Source: Macrostomum hystrix
Lineage: Eukaryota > Platyhelminthes > Macrostomidae
Reading direction: 5' to 3'
DNA: 64,000 nt
Assembly (NCBI GenBank): GCA_950097015.1
Contig: CATNEN010000034.1
Location: 758,501 to 822,500 of the forward strand
Shown here: positions 1 to 11,131 of the stretch, piece after piece
Position numbering within the stretch: the first letter of the stretch is position 1
Layout of the letters: every line of letters begins with the position of its first letter
Notes under the pieces: model-generated
The model's database searches: none
What the model was told of the DNA's origin: nothing
What the model saw: only the letters and a program-made list of their open reading frames with translations
Program-made: the position numbers and the translations under genes

Positions 1-352
1 GGGATCATCTTAGATTTGGGATCATCTTAGATTTGGGATTTGGGATCATCTTAGATTTGGGATCATCTTAGATTTGGGATCATCTTAGATTTGGGATCAT
101 CTTAGATTTGGGATCATCTTAGATTTGGGATCATCTTAGATTTGGGATCATCTTAGATTTGGGATCATCTTAGATTTGGGATTTGGGATCATCTTAGATT
201 TGGGATCATCTTAGATTTGGGATCATCTTAGATTTGGGATTTGGGATCATCTTAGATTTGGGATCATCTTAGATTTGGGATTTGGGATCATCTTAGATTT
301 GGGATCATCTTAGATTTGGGATCATCTTAGATTTGGAATCATCTTAGATTAA
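1..352. repeat. 17-bp minisatellite, continues past left edge
   Basis: About 18 head-to-tail copies of gggatcatcttagattt. Several units are preceded by an extra gggattt, so 17- and 24-bp spacings alternate. The array starts at the first base, so its left end lies outside the window. Confidence 0.97.
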
Positions 353-1595
353 GGTTCTTAGGTTCCGATTCCTTTGCTAAAACTAACAACAGTTTTTTCC
401 GCTTAGATTTTTTGACTTCTAATGAATTCAAATAACTACTTGAGAGTAGTAGACTGCAGAAAAAAGTGGTTATATTTGAGAGTGCTTGAGCTCGCAGACT
501 CGCCTTGCAAGTCCTGCATGTTGAACATGGTCGATGCCAGACTCTGGGCTCGCTTCCGTAAGCCGCCTCCGCCGCTGCCAGGGCCGCCGCCACCGAGACC
601 GCCGACGGCGCCGCGGCTTCGACTGGCGATCGACAGGAGTGGCGACCTTGTTGGACTGGCGGCTACTCCCGCACCGCTGCCGCTGCCGCCCGCTAGAAGC
701 CAAAGCAGAGGATTCGAGTGAAGCTTGATCGACTTAATAATAATAATAGTAATCATAATAATTGCAGGAGGGCTGCGGGCAATGGTACATCATTACACTA
801 CACACGCACACAGATACCGCATGCAGGCACACGCTCACACAGGTGTGTACATCTATCTGCCTAGACTTTCTCATCGTCAGCCAGTGTACACTTTGTCAGC
901 CAGTGTGCCTTGGAGGTTGGCCCAAATGAATGTGGCCTCGCCGCGGAAGCGAGCTCAGGTACCTTAGTGCGAGAGGCAAACGCGTTAATCGCTCTGCCAA
1001 TCGGCGCTTGTTCAGCTTATTGTCTTAACAAATTTCTATACTTAATGCAGCGTGAAAAACAGGCGAGCTTGTGACTTAGCTGAAAACTTCTCTGAAAGCG
1101 CAGGAAAGTTCGAAGCAGAATTGCGTGAGCGAGCGGACAGATTTGGCTGGAGAAAAAGTTTGTCTTTTTCTAGCCAAGAAAACATCTCAGCCTAGCTTCT
1201 GCTGCTGCTCCTGCTCCTGCTGCTGCTGCTGCTGCTGAGCAGTCGAAATAATTCTTCTCCTGATGCTGCTTGGGAAGATTAAGCATAAAAAGGGCCGAAT
1301 ATGGGCCCCGCCCACTCAGCCGCCACACAAGGTCAGCAGCGATTAGTATCTGAGGATTTCGTCTGCTTTCTAAGCTTCTATTCCCCATCTTACTCGCCCC
1401 ATGACCCCCAGTCATGGAAGTATTGTATGCTCAGGACAAGTGCTTACTCATTCAACTCTGGCTATAGACAGAATATTTCTGTGACTTATTGAGACCAATA
1501 TGAATACACAGTCGCTATTGCCGCTAATGCAAAACTCCACAAAGCATCTTTGGCTGAGACTTTTCATTACACATATTGTATTGAAAGAAAGAAAT
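353..1595. other. No convincing gene; GC-rich patch, SINE-like copy and CTG run
   Basis: A GC-rich patch at about 540-710 is open in several frames, with Pro/Arg- or Gly/Ser-rich translations typical of composition bias. A tRNA-derived SINE-like copy follows at 795-1010 (separate entry). Positions 1198-1235 hold interrupted CTG/CTC triplets. I see no domain or convincing splice chain. Confidence 0.5.
795..1010 (-). mobile_element. tRNA-derived SINE-like copy A
   Basis: On the minus strand this resembles the head of a tRNA-derived SINE. A box-A-like word TGGCAGAGCGATTAACGC is at 982-999 and a box-B-like word GAGCTCGCTTCC at 945-956, followed by a body shared with 5252-5495. Shared body words on the plus strand include acacaggtgtgtacatct, gactttctcatcgtcag and gccttggaggttggccc. 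Copy A lacks an internal stretch of roughly 60 bp that copy B has. Similarity was found by eye. Family identity and exact ends are unknown. Confidence 0.6.
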
Positions 1596-2181
1596 ACTGA
1601 GGGACTGATGGACTGATGGACTGAGGGACTGAGGGACTGATGGACTGAGGGACTGAGGGACTGATGGACTGAGGGACTGATGGACTGAGGGACTGATGGA
1701 CTGATGGACTGAGGGACTGATGGACTGATGGACTGAGGGACTGATGGACTGAGGGACTGATGGACTGACGGACGGAGGGACTAAGGGACTGATGGACTGA
1801 TGGACTGAGGGACTGATGGACTGATGGACTGATGGACTGATGGACTGATGGACTGATGGACTGAGGGACTGATGGACTTATGGACTGATGGACTGATGGA
1901 CTGATGGACTGAGGGACTGATGGACTGATGGACTGAGGGACTGATGGACTGATGGACTGAGGGACTGATGGACTGAGGGACTGAGGGACTGATGGACTGA
2001 GGGACTGAGGGACTGATGGACTGATGGACTGAGGGACTGATGGACTGATGGACTGATGGACTGATGGACTGAGGGACAAGGGACTGAAGGACAAGGGACT
2101 GAAGGACAAGGGACTGAAGGACAAGGGACTGAAGGACAAGGGACTGAAGGACAAGGGACTGAAGGACAAGGGACTGAAGTA
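1596..2181. repeat. 8-bp then 15-bp minisatellite
   Basis: The first part (1596 to about 2070) is an 8-bp repeat alternating gactgatg and gactgagg. The second part (about 2071-2181) is a cleaner 15-bp repeat, ggacaagggactgaa. Because 24 and 15 are multiples of three, the minus strand is open throughout with a Ser/Pro/Val/Gln repeat. I take that as an artefact. Confidence 0.95.
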
Positions 2182-3789
2182 CTGAGGCACTAGGAGTGTA
2201 ACTGAGTTCCTGACTGGACTGCGAGAAGGCAATCAGAGCGGCTCCGGGTTTGTTTCACCCCATTGCGGTGGACGGCACTCATCAGCCTTGCCCACCCCAG
2301 TGACGCCGCCTGTGCAGTCGGGAATGCGTTAATTAGCCCAGCACGCTGTGGACTGGCAATCGAATTGTCCGGTCAAAAATAGAATTCGGATATAATACTG
2401 CGGCGGAGTAGTTGAGTTGTGGCAGCGCAGTCAAAGTGTGCTCATGGGTGCTGGTTGCGGGATAAAAGGGCCGGGGAAGCCCCATCTGAGATGAAAAGAG
2501 GATGAGAGAGCGGCTGGACTAGACATCATCAGGGTTAGTGGATTGTGACCCATGGGATATGTCACGCCGGCGCTAAGAACTGTCCTCCCGCGCGCCCTAA
2601 GGGAAGAATTTGAGTGGGATCGGGATGTGGCGGCTGAGGAAGAGTTTTGGTCGGGGTGTTGACATCCTCGCCTAAAGCACTTATTATTTTTGCTTTTATT
2701 TTTTGCCCGGCTATCACAGCTGTTCCATCGCGCAGCCCGAGGCAGCATCCAGATGGTCAGGGAGGCGGCCACATCAGCACAGGAAAATGGACAGAGGAAA
2801 TAGAATCAAGCAAAAGAAATATTTCTTGTTCTTCCCAAAGCCTCGTTGTCTGTGACAGGCCACTGCATCGTGTCACCCGCAGTTGAACTGTGAGCATCTT
2901 CATGCTCCATTTAGTCCATTCATGCTTTAGAAGCTAGAATGTTGATTCTATTTCCGAAAATATGAATGAAATCACTTTTTGTATAGTCAAATTGAATTTC
3001 ATAGAAACATTTCCTGTGTTTGATTATTGTTTCTAAAAACAGTTTTCCTTTGTAGGAAATCTCCTTAATTAAACAAAATATTGCAATCGGCGATTAGATT
3101 TCTTAGAAATTCAATTGATTCTGGTGGAATAGCGATTAACTAAAGGTTGGTCGAGTTGCAGAATTGAGTTTCTAAGAAGGCTGACTGCTTTTATAAGAAA
3201 CTAAATTAATTATTGATTTTAATTGTTGAAAGTTTAGCAGATAAAAAAGATTCTTATGCGTAGAAAGTGTATGAATATTTTTAATGCTTTGTACATGCCG
3301 TTTGTAATAATATTGCACGAGATTTCTTGAGACCGGGGAGAACGCGAAACACCTGCGGCACGGGCTCAGGCATTTTTGGCCTCAACTCAAATTGAGTTCA
3401 GCGGAAAATAATAAAAAAAAGAATCCGATTGAGTTTGAAATCTTCCGTGCTAGAAGGCTGCCTTTCTGTGCCTCAGTCCTCATCCCGCACCGCGAATTCC
3501 TCCTAGCTGGGAGAAATAAAATATCTTTAGGGCGGGGACTACCGCTGTTAATGAGGTCTTTCCCGCCTGGGATATGGGGAGCTGGGGGATCTATGGGGAG
3601 AGCTTGATGAAGCGAGTCCAGCAAGAGATTGGCTGGCCTAGAGATTCGCGTTAACTGCACCCAGGCCCCAGTAGACGCTGTCAATCATTCTCAGTACAGT
3701 CACTTTCTCTTCCCTTTCCTGCGCATCACCATTCTTCGGATTTTTCTATGGTAAGTAAATTTACTTAATAAATGTGATGCCTTTATGAA
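2182..3789. other. Non-repetitive stretch without a recognised gene
   Basis: Positions 2182-2900 are moderately GC-rich with only short overlapping open frames. Positions 2900-3320 are AT-rich. Positions 3380-3690 have two opposed short frames with no recognisable motif. I could not build a splice chain or recognise a domain. Confidence 0.5.
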
Positions 3790-4355
3790 GCACTGATACA
3801 GACACTGATACAGACACTGATACAGATGATACAGACACTGATACAGACACTGATACAGACACTGATACAGACACTGATACAGACACTGATACAGACACTG
3901 ATACAGACACTGATACAGACACTGATACAGACACTGATACAGACACTGATACAGACACTGATACAGACACTGATACAGACACTCATACAGACACGCATAC
4001 AGACAATGATATAGACACTGATACAGACACTGATACAGACACTGATACAGACACTGATACAGACACTGATACAGACACTGATACAGACACTGATACAGAC
4101 ACTGATACAGACACTCATACAGACACTGATACAGACACTGATACAGACACTCATACAGACACTGATACAGACACTGATACAGACATTCATACAGACACTC
4201 ATACAGACACTCATACAGACACTCATACAGACACTCATACAGACACTGATACAGACACTGATACAGACACTGATACAGACACTCATACAGACACTGATAC
4301 AAACACTGATACAAACACTGATACAGACACTCATACAGACACTCATACAGACACT
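3790..4355. repeat. 12-bp minisatellite
   Basis: About 47 copies of actgatacagac, with scattered actcatacagac variants. A 12-bp unit keeps several frames open on both strands (for example a Leu-Tyr-Gln-Cys repeat on the minus strand). No start context, flanking exon or domain supports coding. A short CTG run lies downstream at 4508-4535. Confidence 0.97.
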
Positions 4356-4860
4356 GGAATCGCAGCCAAATCAAAGTATCCCTTGCTCACCCAGAGTCGC
4401 CTGTCGACTCATTCTCGCCTGCATCACCCGCAGGTCTCTCAGTGAGTCCTCCAGTCTTCGATCGAATCCATCTGATGAGTCCTTTGAACTGCGCTTGCTG
4501 CTAACAGCTGGCTGCTGCTGCTGCTGCTGCTGCTGCCGCGCTGCCATTGCCTTCAGTCAGGCCTGAAGAAAACACTTTTCCGTTTTGAGTTTGAAGACAC
4601 GACTAGGGCCTTGGATGCTTCGGCAGCAAGCCTTCCTTTAATCTCTTGAGTTTCCCTCCTTCTCCTAGTAGACCACATCCTGCTGTGATTGGCTCACTGG
4701 AAAGCACAGATTTAGCCGCTGCTCATCATAATACATAAAAAAGAAAATAGCTTTCAATACAAGAGCCACTACAAAGAGAGCAAGAAAAAGGTGACTGTGC
4801 AGCGGTTCGTTTTGCAGTTTTCTACACATGTCGGAAATGATTATTAGCATTTTTATAACG

Positions 4861-5104
4861 AAAACTTTATTACACACAATCAAGTGCGGCTCTTTCTACG
4901 AAAACTTTATTACACACAATCAAGTGCGGCTCTTTCTACGAAAACTTTATTGCACACAATCAAGTGCGGCTCTTTCTACGAAAACTTTATTACACACAAT
5001 CAAGTGCGGCTCTTTCTACGAAAACTTTATTACACACAATCAAGTGCGGCTCTTTCTACGAAAACTTTATTACACACAATCAAGTGCGGCTCTTTCTACG
5101 AAAA
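4861..5104. repeat. 40-bp minisatellite, six near-identical copies
   Basis: Six tandem 40-bp units occupy 4861-5100, beginning aaaactttattacacacaat and containing caagtgcggctctttctacg. The only variation I saw is one base in the third unit (gcacac for acacac). Such homogeneity suggests recent expansion or ongoing conversion. Confidence 0.98.
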
Positions 5105-6367
5105 TTAAAAGTTTTCATTTAAAATACCTGAATAATTAAATTTTCTTGTTTTTGATAAAAAATTGGCTTATTATACTACTGAAGTGTCACAACTTGAGTT
5201 GCATAAAAATGCACCTGGAAATGGCACAATATTTAATTAGTGTCTAAAATGAGCACACACGCACATAGAGACTGTACACAGGCCCACACTCACACAGGTG
5301 TGTACATCTGCTCTGACTTTCTCATCGTCAGACGGTGTACACTCTCACTGTGCCTTGGAGGTTGGCCCTCAAGGGCGTAAATTGCACGACAAGCCTCCAA
5401 GCCTTCTCTCCGCGGCTGCGCCGAAAAAATGGATGTGGCCTCGTCAGGGAATCGAGCTCAGGGACCACACAGTTAATTATGCTTTGCACGTTGACAATTT
5501 AATGATATGTCAGTCTTTGTAAGTTAATGTACTTATTAAATTAAGAGTTATAATCTTGAAGATGCTACTGACTATTTCTCAGGGGAAATAAGTAGTATAT
5601 TTGGAGCTCGGAAATGGCCTCATAGATCGATGTTAGTAATTTGAATAGCGGAATTCACATAAATTATGTAAATTATGTAATATTAAAAAAAGTTTCTTAA
5701 AGAGAAAGTGGAAAATGTGCGAGCTATTTTCGGAGAAATTTTTATTTTAAGGTTGACATTTTTTAGAAAAGTTTCGTGTGAAAAGCATTATAAAAAGTTG
5801 TAGTTTAATCTTATTTTTATTTCTCAAATTTCTCTATGTGAGTACATCATCTGTCAATGTGAAAACGCAACATTTTTTTGCACTTCAATCACAAGCATCG
5901 TCAAAAACAGGCAGGCGCACTTTGTAAGGCCAAGTGGGGTGTGATGAGACTTTGCCATCGCCAACAAACCTCTTTAAAAACGATTGTCTGAGCCGTGCTT
6001 TGAGTTTCAGCAACTCGTATGCGTGTACTCAAGTTTGCTCATCAGTCTGGGATGAACGCTGGCCCACCCACTAACCAGCACTTGCTCGCGCATTCAACAT
6101 TTTCTATTTTTAGCACTGAGCGAGAATGAAAGGACAGAGAGCGAGTGGCAGGACAGGAAAGGCTTTGTGCTTTAGCGACGGTAAACAAGTCCCCTCCCTG
6201 CTCAGTTCTATGTACTCAGCAGTCTCATAAAAAGGCAACGAAAATGCCGCCCCAGCAACCGTCTCCAAGTCTAAGCACAGGCAAGAGGCGGCTGTTATCT
6301 TGCTTTTGTATTGAGCGCTCTCAAACCGATTCTACTATTTCACAACCTCCCAACCTGCGTCAGGGCG
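5105..6367. other. AT-rich intergenic DNA with SINE-like copy; upstream of FAM221A-like gene
   Basis: This holds SINE-like copy B (5252-5495) and then AT-rich sequence to about 6000. Positions 6120-6367 should include the 5' UTR and promoter of the FAM221A-like gene. I see no clear TATA box or initiator I would defend. Confidence 0.5.
5252..5495 (-). mobile_element. tRNA-derived SINE-like copy B
   Basis: This shares its body with 795-1010 in the same orientation. It includes the CA-rich tail region, acacaggtgtgtacatct, ctttctcatcgtcag, gccttggaggttggccc and ggcctcg, with a box-B-like word GAGCTCGATTCC at 5448-5459 on the minus strand. It carries about 60 bp (roughly 5370-5428) missing from copy A. 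Its tRNA-like head is degraded: box A is not recognisable beyond a short match near 5470. Confidence 0.55.
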
Positions 6368-7409
6368 ATGTCTGAGCGCATTCAGCTGAGCTCGCAGGCG
6401 CAGCACGACGTCCAGGCGTACGCCGAGTATCGCCGGATTGTCGGCGACGATGACGGCGGCAAATTGTTCACGCCGGAGGAATACGAAGCCTACAAGAAGC
6501 GCGTGCTGCCGGGCCGGATGAAGAACCGGTTGTATGTCAGCTGGACCAGTCCCAGCGGCATGGACTGCGTCCTGGTGGGCCCGGAGACCGAGTGCTTCTG
6601 TCAGCACAGGTGAGAAGCGGAACCGTGCTCAAGATGCTCTTTTCATAAGACGCTTAATCTCAGCGCCGAATGCGTCCTACAGGTACAAGCAGCACAAGAC
6701 GGATTTTGACGAGCTGCCCAGCAGCCGGCCGATCCGACTGCCCTGCCAGGTGCGCGGCTGTCCCTGCTCAACCTATTGCTACCTGCCGAAGAATGGCGGC
6801 CAACCAGTGCGCTGCCACTGCAAGCACCTCGGCACGGAGCACGCGCCAACCCCGCCCTACCTGTGCAAGCGGCGCGAGTGCATGAAGTGCGCGGGCTATC
6901 GGACCTCGTTTACCTGTGACTGCGGCCTGCCGGCTCACCAGCACGAGACCCTGGTGGAGACTGCGGAGGAGCGGGAGGCGCGCGGCCACCCGGTGGGCCA
7001 GGCGGTGCCCTTCAAAGCCATGGGCGGCATCACCGGCTTCAGCTCGCTGGCAGCCGGCTACGCCCGTCTAGATCCCAGCGGCCGCGGCGCACCTTCGGCG
7101 GAGTTCCTCGACCAGGAGATCACGGGCGACGATAATCCTTTTCTGCGGGCCCACGTTGGCGGCATCAAGGAGCACAAAATGCGGATGGGCGACCTGCAGG
7201 CGGCGCTAAAGGACTCGGAGGAGCGGCAGTCGCAGATGCGACGGGCGGGCGAATCGGAGCTGGACTACTACGAGAGGCGCTACCAGGAGCGCCAGAAGCG
7301 GTCGGTGGCGGCACCGACTCGACCGGCCATCTCCGGGGACGAGGCCCCGGCCAAGGTCGGCCAGAGGAAGCCGGCGCCAGCGAAGGCGCAGACTGGCGCA
7401 AAGAAGTGA
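6368..7409 (+). CDS. FAM221A: FAM221A-like protein
   Basis: Two exons, 6368-6609 and 6683-7409, are joined across a 73-bp GT-AG intron (gtgaga ... cctacag) in phase 2 and give 322 aa. I chose the ATG at 6368 because the family-like N-terminus starts there (EYRRIVGDDDGGKLFTPEEY, about residues 20-39). Residues about 75-165 form a cysteine/histidine-rich block, with ECFCQHRYKQHKTD, CQVRGCPCS, RCHCKH, a CxxC pair and CDCGLPAHQHET. An AMGGITGFSSLA segment follows at about 193-204. These features and the length match vertebrate FAM221A as I remember it. The C-terminus is charged and Lys/Arg/Ala-rich, with a YYERRYQERQ helix. The Cys/His pattern suggests metal binding, which is inference; the molecular function of the family is poorly defined. 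A poly(A) signal AATAAA lies at 7581-7586. Confidence 0.93.
6610..6682 (+). other. 73-bp intron of FAM221A-like gene
   Basis: The donor is cacag|gtgaga and the acceptor ctacag|gtacaag. Both junctions carry ACAGGT, so the exact junction is fixed only by reading frame and GT-AG rule. Reading through it would terminate at TGA 6611-6613. Splicing restores the Cys/His block. Confidence 0.9.
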
Positions 7410-7580
7410 TCGGAGCAGATGCAGTACATCCTACTTTTATGAGTAGTGTGTTTGTCAGCTTGCTGCGCCGACTAATTGTTCCACATTTTTTTAACTTCTT
7501 CGTCTCTTGTCTAGCTGTGCTTTGTTAACACCCTCTTCTTAATATTTAGAAGGAAAGATTTTTCCTTTACAATTCCGTCC

Positions 7581-7586
7581 AATAAA
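7581..7586 (+). terminator. Poly(A) signal of FAM221A-like gene
   Basis: AATAAA lies 172 bp after the TGA stop and before the next repeat array. Confidence 0.6.
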
Positions 7587-7794
7587 AAGGCGAAAAACCT
7601 GACCATGGATGATTTTGTTTGAGTGAATTCAAGTGTATAATTCAATTTATACTGAAAATTAGAAGCAGCTCGAGGAACTCTTTTCCCTTTCCCCTATTCT
7701 TTGAGTAACAGTTCGTCCTTTGAGTTTTCACATGCCAAGTTGTGGCCCAATCAGGGAGACTGTGCCACTGAGTCGTGCACCCAGATAAAGCGGC

Positions 7795-10082
7795 TTATTT
7801 CTCATCTCTCCCGTCTCATCTTTCCGCGGAGTCATCTCTCCACGGTCTCATCTTTTCTCTGTCGCATCTCTCCTGTCTCTTCACACCGCAGTCATATCAC
7901 TCACCTGTCTCATCTCACTCCTGTCTCATCTCTCCCCTGTCTCATCTCTCCCCTGTCTCATCTCTCCCCTGTCTCATCTCTCCCCTGTCTCATCTCTCCC
8001 CTGTCTCATCTCTCCCCTGTCTCATCTCTCCCCTGTCTCATCTCTCCCCTGTCTCATCTCTCCCCTGTCATATCTCTCCCCTGTCTCATCTCTCCCCTGT
8101 CATATCACTCCCCTGTCTCATCTCTCCGCTGTGTCATCTCTCCTCTGTCTCATCTCACTCCTGTCTCATCTCTTTCCTTCATCTCTCTCTTGTTTCATCC
8201 CACTACTGTCTCATCTCACTCCTGTCTCATCTCACTCCTGTCTCATCTCACTCCTGTCTCATCTCTTTCCTTCATCTCTCTCTTGTTTCATCCCACTACT
8301 GTCTCATCTCACTCCTGTCTCATCTCTCACCTGTCTCATCTCACTCCTGTCTCATCTGTCTCCTGTCTCATCTCACTCCTGTCTCATCTCACTCCTGTCT
8401 CATCTCTCTCCTGTCTCATCTCACTCCTGTCTCATCTCTCACCTGTCTCAACTCACTCCTGTCTCATCTCACTCCTGTCTCATCTCTCTCCTGTCTCATC
8501 TCACTCCTGTCTCATCTCTCTCCTGTCTCATCTCTCACCTGTCTCATCTCACTCCTGTCTCATCTCACTCCTGTCTCATCTCTCTCCTGTCTCATCTCAC
8601 TCCTGTCTCATCTCTCTCCTGTCTCATCTCACTCCTGTCTCATCTCACTCCTGTCTCATCTCACTCCTGTCTCATCTCTCTCCTGTCTCATCTCACTCCT
8701 GTCTCATCTCACTCCTGTCTCATCTCACTCCTGTCTCATCTCTCACCTGTCTCATCTCACTCCTGTCTCATCTGTCTCCTGTCTCATCTCACTCCTGTCT
8801 CATCTCACTCCTGTCTCATCTCTCTCCTGTCTCATCTCACTCCTGTCTCATCTCTCTCCTGTCTCATCTCACTCCTGTCTCATCTCTCTCCTGTCTCATC
8901 TCTCTCCTGTCTCTCCTGTCTCCTGTCTCATCTCACTCCTGTCTCATCTCTCTCCTGTCTCATCTCACTCCTGTCTCATCTCTCTCCTGTCTCATCTCAC
9001 TCCTGTCTCATCTCACTCCTGTCTCATCTCACTCCTGTCTCATCTCTCTCCTGTCTCATCTCACTCCTGTCTCATCTCACTCCTGTCTCATCTCACTCCT
9101 GTCTCATCTCTCACCTGTCTCATCTCACTCCTGTCTCATCTGTCTCCTGTCTCATCTCACTCCTGTCTCATCTCACTCCTGTCTCATCTCTCTCCTGTCT
9201 CATCTCACTCCTGTCTCATCTCTCTCCTGTCTCATCTCACTCCTGTCTCATCTCTCTCCTGTCTCATCTCTCTCCTGTCTCTCCTGTCTCCTGTCTCATC
9301 TCACTCCTGTCTCATCTCTCTCCTGTCTCATCTCACTCCTGTCTCATCTCTCTCCTGTCTCATCTCACTCCTGTCTCATCTCACTCCTGTCTCATCTCAC
9401 TCCTGTCTCATCTCTCTCCTGTCTCATCTCTCTCCTGTCTCATCTCTCTCCTGTCTCATCTCACTCCTGTCTCATCTCACTCCTGTTTCATCTCTCTCCT
9501 GTCTCATCTCTCTCCTGTATCATCTCACTCCTGTATCATCTCACTCCTGTCTCATCTCTCTCCTGTCTCATCTGTCTCCTGTCTCATCTCACTCCTGTAT
9601 CATCTCACTCCTGTCTCATCTCACTCCTGTTTCATCTCTATCCTGTCTCATCTCTCTCCTGTATCATCTCACTCCTGTCTCATCTCACTCCTGTCTCATC
9701 TCTCACCTGTCTCATCTCACTCCTGTTTCATCTCTCTCCTGTCTCATCTCTCTCCTGTATCATCTCACTCCTGTATCATCTCACTCCTGTCTCATCTCTC
9801 TCCTGTCTCATCTGTCTCCTGTCTCATCTCACTCCTGTCTCATCTCTCTCCTGTCTCATCTCACTCCTGTCTCATCTCTCTCCTGTCTCATCTGTCTCCT
9901 GTCTCATCTCACTCCTGTATCATCTCACTCCTGTCTCATCTCACTCCTGTCTCATCTCACTCCTGTCTCATCTCTCACCTGTCTCATCTCACTCCTGTTT
10001 CATCTCTCTCCTGTCTCATCTCTCTCCTGTATCATCTCACTCCTGTCTCATCTCTCTCCTGTCTCATCTCACTCCTGTCTAA
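7795..10082. repeat. 2.3-kb 15-16 bp minisatellite with 368-bp duplication
   Basis: About 150 units of a 15-bp pyrimidine-rich repeat: ctcatctctctcctgt / ctcatctcactcctgt type, with clean cccctgtctcatctct units at 7917-8100. All three plus-strand frames are open for 650-790 codons because the unit is a multiple of three and lacks stop triplets. This is not evidence of coding. A rare variant (two shortened units, ctctcctgtctcctgtc) occurs at 8911 and again 368 bp later with matching flanks, showing a higher-order duplication. Confidence 0.97.
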
Positions 10083-11131
10083 TGGGCTTTAAGAGTCAAA
10101 TGCCCTAAGCAAGGTGCATAAATCTTAATTAATAATTCTGAATTGTTACATTTATTTTTTTTGAGGCGGGTTAAGGTAAAAAGTTGTCGATTAATTTTTA
10201 TGCGAGCATAAATGAATAATAAATTTACGCCAATCCATACAAATACTACTTGAAGGTGAAAGTTTCAACGCGAGTGTATTTCATAATATTAGCCGAAAAG
10301 CTGGCATTGAGTTTGATCTAAAATTCTACCTGAATTCAGGCGTCACAAGGCAGGAATTCATAAATGGGTAAAATAAAATCTGATTTTAGTTGAAAAATGT
10401 TTCTACATGGCCAGTGAAAACTTTAGCCACACCCGAGCCGTAGGGCCTCAGTGTAATGATGAAAATGACACCTGCGAGAAGGCGATGAAGTGACTAAGGC
10501 ATTAGCTGCATGCTTTCGATGCCGATTATTGAGAAATCCGATCTAAATTCGCCAATTTCGTGACTCGATGCGAAGCTGAGACAAGGCCAGACCCAAAACA
10601 CAGCCGAAGGAATTGACACGAGCACACACACAGGCTTACAGAAACACACAGACCTAGCCATTCTCCTGGCGATTCGAGTGGCTAAGCAAAATGAGAATGC
10701 ATTGCATTCGATTGAAGGGCCTTCCTGAGAGTAGCTGCCCACCCCGTTGAGAAGCAGCGGAGCAGACAGGGGGAGGCGCCAAGGCGGAGTGTGCCGAGGC
10801 AGTGATGCGTATAGAGAGGCCAGAGCTTTCGAGTGCTGCATTCCCACAGTCCAACCGGGCTCTGTTAGAACTCTGTCTGGCAGTGTGTTTGCTTCAGAAA
10901 TGTGTAACCACCGAGCGGCGAATGCAAAACCAATGGGATGGGAGTCGTAATTCTCTGCCCTGCCTGTTTTCGCTTGAAAGGGTGAGGGGTAGAGAGTTTG
11001 AGTACATAATACCCACCCATTTTGAGCTCATTTTGAGCTGTTCTCTGTTAATAAAGCCTTCCTGTTATAATATTATCCTGCGATTATTGGTTCTGTTTGC
11101 TTGACAAGCGATCAACACTATCGAGAACACA
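10083..11131. other. Intergenic sequence upstream of cadherin gene
   Basis: AT-rich to about 10440, then mixed composition. Short overlapping open frames at 10494-10950 on both strands show no recognisable domain. AATAAA at 11050-11055 could end an unrecognised upstream transcript. The cadherin 5' UTR should lie in the last part. Confidence 0.45.

Noticed and set aside
436-756. Minus-strand Gly/Ser-rich frame with possible acceptor (ttctag) near 692
   Set aside because: The C-terminal part reads plausibly (RKRAQSLASTMFNMQDLQ), but I could find no partner exon or family. Composition bias is as likely.
1567-2232. Minus-strand 221-codon Ser/Pro-rich frame
   Set aside because: It is the translation of the 8- and 15-bp arrays and has no unique flanking coding sequence.
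7701-10108. Three overlapping plus-strand open frames of 650-790 codons
   Set aside because: They exist because a 15-bp unit without stop triplets keeps every frame open. There is no domain, and the frames are shifted copies of the same peptide repeat.
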